This document shows positions 7,076 to 12,338 of a stretch of DNA of 12,338 bases, in pieces (within the stretch, counting starts at the first letter, position 1; each line of letters begins with the position of its first letter). This DNA is from Spirochaetales bacterium. GTDB lineage: Bacteria; Spirochaetota; Spirochaetia; DSM-27196; SKKC01. The stretch covers positions 1-12,338 of the forward strand of contig SLAN01000171.1 in NCBI GenBank assembly GCA_007126865.1. The letters are read 5' to 3'. Made by a program: the position numbers and the translations under genes. The notes under the pieces were generated by a model, which was not told the DNA's origin, searched no databases, and worked only from the letters and a program-made list of their open reading frames with translations.

Positions 7076-9612
7076 TATTTGTTGCGTCGCACCGATACGA
7101 GATCGAATGCGCGTCGCCAGGAAACCTGCTGACCTGCAAGGCGGGAGAGAATCATATCACGCAGCGAAACGAGTCGCCCCTCATTGTAGCGTCCGGCGAG
7201 CGCATTCGTGTACGTGCCATCCCGATCGAACCAGCCGGCGACGGTCTCGCGGTCGAGCCGTCGGCGGTCGGACACCTTGCGCGTAGAGCACTCTATCAGC
7301 GAGAATCCGACGGATTCGAGCAGTGTCACCCACCAGTCACGGTCGGATTCCGGGGAGCGATGGAAGAGATGCTGTTCGGCCTCGGCAAGAAGCTCAATCG
7401 TTTCCGCAGGAACACTAAACGACGGCGCAAGCTCGCTGAGGCGTTGGCCGGCCATGGGAGCCGGTTCGGCAATAATGACGGGAGTCGCCGGAGCGGCGAG
7501 GTGGAGAAGGGCGTTAGCCTCCGTCTGCGGTTTGTAGCCTGAGCCGGCAACGCGGCTGAAGAGTCTGTCACACACGATTGCCTCAAAGCCGGCGGAGACG
7601 AGCTCCCGAAGCAGTCCGGACTCCTCATCAGCGAGAAGCTGCGACGGTCTTCCAGTGAGGAGTATCGGTTCTTGAGGAGTGACAACATGACTCGATGCAG
7701 ATGCGTTGACGACAGCTGAGTCGCCGCCCTCGCTCCACCCAGCGGTGTCGCCGGAGTCCGCCGACTGAACCGATGGCGCCTCCCCGGTGTGATCGGTCGG
7801 CGGTCGATTTCTGCTCCGGGGGCTTGCCCCTGCCAGGCGGCCTGCCGCACGATCGCGGTCCTCATCCCGCGCGAATAGCGCTACGACCGTTCCTTCGGGT
7901 ACGCGGCGCAGCGCTTCCCACAGAAGCACCGGAGGGCCGGCCTCGTAAACGAGAACCCGTGCGTGGCGCGGCGGATCCGCGGCGGCGAAAAGCGAATCAC
8001 GCACCGCTTCGCGGAGCTTGGAGCTCGTCGCGGTGCGCGCTGCCCACCGACGGCGAACGGTCGAGCGTTTGGAGGTACGGTCCGCGCTGCGCGTTTCTTC
8101 GCCGGTACCGCTTCGGCCGTCGTCGCTTTCGGCGGAAATCTTGTCGTCCGAACCACTGCCGTGCCCGCTCCCATCCCAGCCGTCGCCTGCACCGACGCCC
8201 GGCGGCGTGAATGTGAGTATCTCCCCGTCGTCGGCGACATCATCGACTTCGGCAAGCTGTACCTCCCGGCGGCGCGCGACATCGACGGCGATGCGCGCTT
8301 CGTACCCCTGATCCGACGGTTGATAGAAGACGCGACCGGCGAGATCGCCGGGCAGGTACGCCTGGGCGACCCAGTGGTCCCGGTAGGAGTGTGGATACTT
8401 GTACCCCTCTCCGTGGCCGAATCCGGCGCTGTCCCTGCTGTCGTCACGCAGATGCTTCGGCACCTCACGGCTGCGCTCCTCTTCAACCGCCTTGACCGCG
8501 TCGAAGTAGCCGAGGGCGCTATTGCTTTTGGGAGCGGTGGCGAGGTAGAGCGCCGCGTGTGTCAAATGATACTGCCCCTCCGGCATGCCGACGCGGTCGA
8601 ACGCGGCGGCGGCCGATTCGACAACGCCGAGTGCGTACGGGTCGGCGAGCCCGACATCCTCGCCGGCGAGCACAAGCATCCGCCGGAAGAGGTAGTGCGG
8701 GTCCTCGCCGGCACGGATCATGCGCGCCATCCAGTAAAGGGCGGCATCGGGGTCGCTGCCTCGCACGCTCTTTATGAAGGCGCTGATAGTGTCGTAGTGG
8801 TAGTCGCCTTCGCGGTCGTAGAGGAGGGCGCCTTGCTGGATGCTCTCCTCGGCGACCTGAAGGGTTATGCGGATTTTCTCGTCGGCGGGCGGCGGGAAGT
8901 GGTCCGGTGTTGTCTCCACGGCCAGTTGCAGTGCGTTTAACAGCGAGCGGGCGTCGCCGTCGGCCACACGCACGAGGTGGTCGAGGGCATCATCATCAAT
9001 CTCAATCTTGAATGCGCCATAGCCGCGATCGCGATCGGTGAGCGCCTGCCGGGCGACCTTGTGGAGATCGTCCTCGGTGAGCGGAGTAAGCTGGAAGATG
9101 CGGCTTCGGCTGACGAGCGCGGAGTTGACCTCGAAAAACGGATTTTCGGTCGTCGCCCCGATCAGGACAACGGTGCCGTTCTCGACCCATGGCAGCAGGG
9201 CATCCTGTTGTGCCTTGTTCCAGCGGTGAACTTCGTCGACGAAGAGAATGGTGCGGCGCCCGTAGAGGTCGCGATGCTCCTGCGCCTTTTCGATTGCCGC
9301 ACGGACATCTTTGACCCCTCCGAGCACGGCATTGAGCGACAGGAAGGCGCTTCGGGTGGTGTTGGCGATGACGCGCGCAAGGGTCGTTTTGCCGGTTCCG
9401 GGTGGGCCGGAGAGGATGATGCTTCCGATCATGTCGGCGGCGATCGCGCGGCGCAGGAGGCGGCCGGGTCCGAGAATGTGGTCCTGACCGATGAACTCGT
9501 CGATAGTGCGGGGGCGCATGCGGGCGGCGAGCGGTTCGCCGGATAATCCGCTCTCGGCGCCGGGCGGCGGGGCGGAGGAAAAGAGGTCGTGGTCGGAGTC
9601 GAAGCTGCTCAC
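7075..9612 (-). CDS. rarA: RarA/MgsA-type AAA+ ATPase fused to a methyltransferase-like C-terminal domain
   Basis: RarA (MgsA) is a clamp-loader-like AAA+ ATPase that acts at stalled replication forks. Residues 1-440 are a complete Rar[18 protein letters not shown] at 27-43, Walker A GPPGTGKT at 69-76, Walker B FVDEVH at 124-129, sensor 1 GATTEN at 152-157 and arginine finger Arg169. The MgsA C-terminal fold follows, with [17 protein letters not shown]. The protein is 845 residues, about twice the usual 430-450. After a Gly/Asp/Ser-rich linker (about 465-520) comes a domain with [38 protein letters not shown] and SVGFSLIEC, which resembles a class I methyltransferase fold with a degraded glycine loop. 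RarA fusions of this kind are known in cyanobacteria. A second low-complexity insert lies at about 610-655. The start is GTG at 9610-9612 with no strong ribosome site. Confidence 0.93.
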   Translation of the reverse strand: MSSFDSDHDLFSSAPPPGAESGLSGEPLAARMRPRTIDEFIGQDHILGPGRLLRRAIAADMIGSIILSGPPGTGKTTLARVIANTTRSAFLSLNAVLGGVKDVRAAIEKAQEHRDLYGRRTILFVDEVHRWNKAQQDALLPWVENGTVVLIGATTENPFFEVNSALVSRSRIFQLTPLTEDDLHKVARQALTDRDRGYGAFKIEIDDDALDHLVRVADGDARSLLNALQLAVETTPDHFPPPADEKIRITLQVAEESIQQGALLYDREGDYHYDTISAFIKSVRGSDPDAALYWMARMIRAGEDPHYLFRRMLVLAGEDVGLADPYALGVVESAAAAFDRVGMPEGQYHLTHAALYLATAPKSNSALGYFDAVKAVEEERSREVPKHLRDDSRDSAGFGHGEGYKYPHSYRDHWVAQAYLPGDLAGRVFYQPSDQGYEARIAVDVARRREVQLAEVDDVADDGEILTFTPPGVGAGDGWDGSGHGSGSDDKISAESDDGRSGTGEETRSADRTSKRSTVRRRWAARTATSSKLREAVRDSLFAAADPPRHARVLVYEAGPPVLLWEALRRVPEGTVVALFARDEDRDRAAGRLAGASPRSRNRPPTDHTGEAPSVQSADSGDTAGWSEGGDSAVVNASASSHVVTPQEPILLTGRPSQLLADEESGLLRELVSAGFEAIVCDRLFSRVAGSGYKPQTEANALLHLAAPATPVIIAEPAPMAGQRLSELAPSFSVPAETIELLAEAEQHLFHRSPESDRDWWVTLLESVGFSLIECSTRKVSDRRRLDRETVAGWFDRDGTYTNALAGRYNEGRLVSLRDMILSRLAGQQVSWRRAFDLVSVRRNK

Positions 9613-9664
9613 GGTGCTGGGTAAAGGCTACCCGGCCAGGCGGGTGTGGGGCAACACTCTTGCA

Positions 9665-9686
9665 CTGCCACGCAGCGTGTTGGTAG
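9665..9686 (+). repeat. Dispersed 22-base repeat, copy B
   Basis: This copy matches 6949-6970 at 20 of 22 positions. It contains the palindrome CACGCAGCGTG and is closed by CTGCC/GGCAG through 9690. It lies 52 bases upstream of the rarA start, in the gap 9613-9762 between rarA and the transposase. Confidence 0.6.
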
Positions 9687-9726
9687 GCAGGGAGCCGTTC
9701 GGCGCACGAAGGGCAGCGCTGCGATC

Positions 9727-9762
9727 GCCGAGGCGGTGGTGCTCTCTCTCCGCACCCTCGGC
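9727..9762 (-). terminator. Hairpin directly after the transposase gene
   Basis: On the minus strand GCCGAGG begins at the base after the transposase TGA and pairs perfectly with CCTCGGC (9727-9733). A second inner pair GGTGC/GCACC strengthens the stem. No T-run follows, so it may be a factor-dependent terminator or an element-end structure. Confidence 0.45.
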
Positions 9763-11067
9763 TCACGCCAACGCATACTGCGGTAGTGCCGGCAATCGAC
9801 CCTCCGGCGGGGTGGGAATCTGCCCGCGCCACCACAGCTCGGCGAACTCACCGAGCCGTTCACGGCTGAGAAACGGCCTGCAGGTCACCCGCCACAGCAT
9901 CAGCCTGGCCACCGCCTTCGCCGGCGCTCCGGCGGCAACCGCGTGGCTGGTACAGGCCCGCTCGGCGGCCGGCGGGGTGCGGCTGCCGCGGATGCGGCGG
10001 GGTTTCTCGGTGTTGTGGTGCACCGCGTAGAGGGCGAAACGGGCGATCATCGCGGTGACGCTGCGGGCGTGGCACACCGACTCGCGATGGTGCTCGGCGA
10101 GGTCCTTGCGCAGCTGCCGGTCGAAGTAGTTCACCGCCCTGAGCGGATTATGCTGATTACGCGCTCGGCGGGAGCTGACGGTGCGGCGGGTGATCCAGCC
10201 GCGGGTCTGCGCATGGAGGAGGTGAGGATGTGCGTTCCAGGCGCGATCGTAGCCGGGATGCTCATCACTCCAGATCTCCCGCTGAGCGGCATTTGGCCGG
10301 AAGTCGGCGCTGGCGAGCAGCGCATCGTAGAGCCGTCGTGCGCTCTCCTCGGTGGCCTCGGGAGCCGCGCGAAGGTGCGCCTCAAATCGTGCACGGGCAC
10401 GGCGCTGTGCCTCGCTCATCCGCCCGCCGCGGCGCAGCGGTGCGTAGTCGAACGCGTACACATACTCGCTGTCGCGACCGATGAGGTGGGTGAGGTCGCA
10501 GGGGGCGTGCTGGCTGCGGCAGAAGCTGCGGAACCCGTCGAGGGCAAGCGATTCGTGGTGGGCCAGCAGCGGCGACAAGCGTGCGAGGGTGGCGAATGCT
10601 GCACGAGCGCTGCGCTGCAACCGATTCGCCACCGTGCCGGTGGAACACTCCAGCCTGCGGGCGGCCGCTCGCACTCCCGCACCATCGCAGAGCACCGAGT
10701 GCAATCGCCGGTAGCAGGCTCTGCGCTTGATGTAGATGTCCGCCGAGAAGCTCATCTCGCTGAATGAACCACCGCAGCCGCGGCAACGAAAGCGCTGAAT
10801 GCGGCCGAAGCAGCTGTTGTGGTAGCTGCCCCAGTGGATATACCACAAGCCGACACCCCTGCGATGGTGGCGGCAGCGGCGGTGCGGACAGAACTGCGGG
10901 AGAAATCTCCGCCCTCCGCGCAGCAGTCTGATGTCACAGCCGCTCGGCTGCGTCGAGCACACCGGGATCCGGCAGGCCTGCTGCTCGCTGATCGGATAGG
11001 CCCCGCCGCCGACGGAGTCCGCCGACAGGCGAAGCGATTTCGGTGCGACCGAAGGCAAATCATGCAT
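9763..11067 (-). CDS. Zinc-ribbon DDE transposase, IS1-like
   Basis: This protein should catalyse cut-and-insert movement of an insertion sequence. The 434 residues show an N-terminal zinc ribbon (Cys60, Cys65, Cys95, Cys98, with QRFRCRGCGGSFSE). A helix-turn-helix follows (about 128-152, GVRAAARRLECSTGTVANRL), then a likely catalytic domain with Asp177 (LALDGF), Asp268 (WSDEHPGY) and Glu329 (HHRES), preceded by NPLRAVNYFDRQLRKDLAEH. The acidic triad is my inference from spacing and from related families. The ATG at 11065-11067 has a GGAGG motif 6 bases upstream. The reading frame stays open a further 834 bases upstream, but that part is antisense to the SpoIIE gene and is not counted. I could not find terminal inverted repeats or target duplications, so the element may be an end-less remnant. 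A hairpin follows the stop. Confidence 0.78.
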   Translation of the reverse strand: MHDLPSVAPKSLRLSADSVGGGAYPISEQQACRIPVCSTQPSGCDIRLLRGGRRFLPQFCPHRRCRHHRRGVGLWYIHWGSYHNSCFGRIQRFRCRGCGGSFSEMSFSADIYIKRRACYRRLHSVLCDGAGVRAAARRLECSTGTVANRLQRSARAAFATLARLSPLLAHHESLALDGFRSFCRSQHAPCDLTHLIGRDSEYVYAFDYAPLRRGGRMSEAQRRARARFEAHLRAAPEATEESARRLYDALLASADFRPNAAQREIWSDEHPGYDRAWNAHPHLLHAQTRGWITRRTVSSRRARNQHNPLRAVNYFDRQLRKDLAEHHRESVCHARSVTAMIARFALYAVHHNTEKPRRIRGSRTPPAAERACTSHAVAAGAPAKAVARLMLWRVTCRPFLSRERLGEFAELWWRGQIPTPPEGRLPALPQYALA

Positions 11068-12338
11068 CTCATCCCTCCACCCATACCTACTACCGCAGCC
11101 GACGTGACGATTGAAGCGTTCGAGCAATTTCGCCAACACGATGCGTGGCAGTCCCAAGAGGTTGCACTCGTCGTGTGGGAGCGCTATGTTGATTCGTACA
11201 CCGAAATGTCCGAATACGATGGGCGTGTACCGCCCGATGGGATCACCGCCTTTTTCTTCCTCGATCCCGCCGATTTTCGCATAGTACGGATAGATCCGGC
11301 GTGCAAGCGCTTGCTCGGCGTGCCTGCGCCGCTTCTCATTCGTCATCCGACCGCAGCGGTTGCGCTCATCCACCCGGTAGATCGCCGGCGGTTCGTAAAC
11401 CGACTCCACGACGTGTGTCACGGGGTGGAGGTCGACGACGTGTTTCGACTCGATCGGGGCCCGGACTGGAATCGGATTGCGGTTCGTCTCACGCGCCTCC
11501 AACCGGAAGAGGGACCGATCATCGGAGTGCTTCGTGATGCTACATACCGCTACGATGAACTGTCCGAGCGGGGATTGCGACGCGACCGGGAGGTGCAGGT
11601 TGCCGCGCGTATCCAGCGGAACCTCCTGTGCGATACAACACCGGTGCGTGACCACGGGTTTACGGTGATCGGCTCTACAACACCGTCTGAGTCGGTCGAC
11701 GGCGACTTCTACGCGCATTTCTCGTGTTTCGACGGGTCGATCGACATTGCACTCGGTGATGTCATGGGAAAGGGAGTTGAGGCCGCGTTGCTGGCCGCCG
11801 CGACGCGGCTCGCGATCTTGAGGGCAACCGCGCATCTCTTGCGCATCGGCGCGCAGCCGCGTCGTCCGCCGGAGCCCTCGGACATCATGAACCGGGGGCA
11901 CGCTTTGGTATTCGGAGAGCTCTACCGATTGAACTGTTTCGTTACACTCGCCTATGCTCGGTTCGATTCACGTGCCCGGCGCCTCTCCTTCGTTGATGCC
12001 GGAAACCCGCCGATATTTCTGCGCCGGGCGGCCACCGGGCAGGTGTGGTACCTGAAGGGGCGAAATGTGCCATTCGGTTTCCAGCGCGATGAGCAACCGG
12101 TTCAGCTCGATCTGGCTCTGGAGGAGGACGATCTGGTGTTGCTCTTCTCCGATGGCCTGACCGAGGCAATTGACGATAAGGGAAACCAGTTCGGTGAAGC
12201 GCGAGTGGCCGAGTACCTCGGAGCTCATGGCGAGGCCGAAACCGGTTCGGTTGTAGCCGGACTCGTGCGTACAGTTCGCGATCACGCGGCGAGTAGAGGG
12301 TTCTCTGATGATGTATCCACCATCGCAGTTCGCGCCGA
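11062..12338 (+). CDS. PAS-SpoIIE (PPM-type) serine phosphatase (3' partial)
   Basis: SpoIIE/RsbU-type phosphatases dephosphorylate anti-sigma-factor antagonists in partner-switching stress pathways. The visible 425 residues hold a PAS-like sensor domain (about 58-163), a linker helix (165-188) and the phosphatase domain (about 195-425). Metal-binding aspartates are visible: Asp215 in VDGDFY, Asp233 in LGDVMGKGVEAAL, Asp364 in LFSDGLTE and Asp417 in FSDDVSTIAV. VDAGNPPIFL at 311-320 is also typical. The frame runs off the right edge, but the last motif is reached, so little is missing. The ATG at 11062 has AAGG 6 bases upstream. It overlaps the divergent transposase start by 6 bases. The frame stays open further upstream inside the transposase, so a longer or 5'-truncated gene cannot be excluded. 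No sigma-factor partner genes are visible. Confidence 0.88.
   Translation, partial: MHLIPPPIPTTAADVTIEAFEQFRQHDAWQSQEVALVVWERYVDSYTEMSEYDGRVPPDGITAFFFLDPADFRIVRIDPACKRLLGVPAPLLIRHPTAAVALIHPVDRRRFVNRLHDVCHGVEVDDVFRLDRGPDWNRIAVRLTRLQPEEGPIIGVLRDATYRYDELSERGLRRDREVQVAARIQRNLLCDTTPVRDHGFTVIGSTTPSESVDGDFYAHFSCFDGSIDIALGDVMGKGVEAALLAAATRLAILRATAHLLRIGAQPRRPPEPSDIMNRGHALVFGELYRLNCFVTLAYARFDSRARRLSFVDAGNPPIFLRRAATGQVWYLKGRNVPFGFQRDEQPVQLDLALEEDDLVLLFSDGLTEAIDDKGNQFGEARVAEYLGAHGEAETGSVVAGLVRTVRDHAASRGFSDDVSTIAVRA

Noticed and set aside
7963..8940. A 325-codon plus-strand open frame.
   Set aside because: It lies wholly antisense to the well-supported rarA fusion gene, shows no recognisable motif, and is a shadow of GC-rich codon use.
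9943..10767. A 274-codon plus-strand open frame inside the transposase region.
   Set aside because: It is the antisense shadow of the transposase and has low-complexity Ala/Gly/Val content with no domain.
9778..11098. A 10-base inverted pair, CTGCGGTAGT at 9778-9787 and its complement at 11089-11098, flanking most of the transposase.
   Set aside because: Both copies lie inside coding sequence (the transposase C-terminus and the phosphatase N-terminus), the match does not extend, and no target duplication is seen. They do not look like true element ends.
11068..11901. An 834-base open upstream extension of the transposase frame on the minus strand.
   Set aside because: It is antisense to the SpoIIE phosphatase, whose plus-strand frame shows all its catalytic motifs. 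The extension shows no domain, and a good ribosome site marks the shorter start.

Overview
The window looks like a chromosomal segment from a moderately GC-rich free-living spirochaete (Spirochaetaceae-like). That assignment is inferred from the kinds of accessory protein present: a membrane-anchored NusG domain II protein, an exported YARHG protein, and a zinc-ribbon transposase of a type I recall from spirochaetes. No marker gene proves it.

Left part (1-3300, minus strand): the protein quality-control operon tig-clpP-clpX, transcribed right to left. tig has a TTG start and overlaps clpP by 8 bases. clpP overlaps clpX by 23 bases. clpX runs off the left edge and lacks about its last 95 residues. 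A promoter upstream of tig is followed by a 133-base nested inverted repeat that would lie in the tig leader. The 3142-3243 stretch between that promoter and the upstream terminator shows nothing else I can support.

tRNA block (3291-3809, minus strand): His(GUG), Arg(UCG), Lys(CUU), Leu(UAG) and Gly(GCC) in transcription order. A near-consensus promoter precedes the block and a strong rho-independent terminator closes it. None of the five encodes its CCA end.

Middle (3915-7074): a small plus-strand NusG domain II membrane protein converges on a minus-strand membrane-anchored glycerophosphodiester phosphodiesterase. A degenerate 69-base tandem duplication follows, then a minus-strand exported YARHG-domain protein whose true start is unclear.

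Right part (7075-12338): a minus-strand RarA/MgsA-type AAA+ ATPase fused to a degenerate methyltransferase-like C-terminal domain, about twice the usual RarA length. Upstream of it is a minus-strand zinc-ribbon transposase. Divergent from the transposase is a plus-strand PAS-SpoIIE phosphatase that runs off the right edge. The two divergent genes appear to start on opposite strands of the same ATGCAT palindrome. A 22-base repeat occurs once upstream of rarA and once upstream of the YARHG gene.

Functionally the left part is housekeeping: nascent-chain folding, ATP-dependent proteolysis and translation. The right part mixes genome maintenance, a mobile element and a signalling phosphatase. I found no CRISPR array and no coherent novel multi-gene system. 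The most notable features are the tig leader inverted repeat, the shared divergent start and the RarA fusion.
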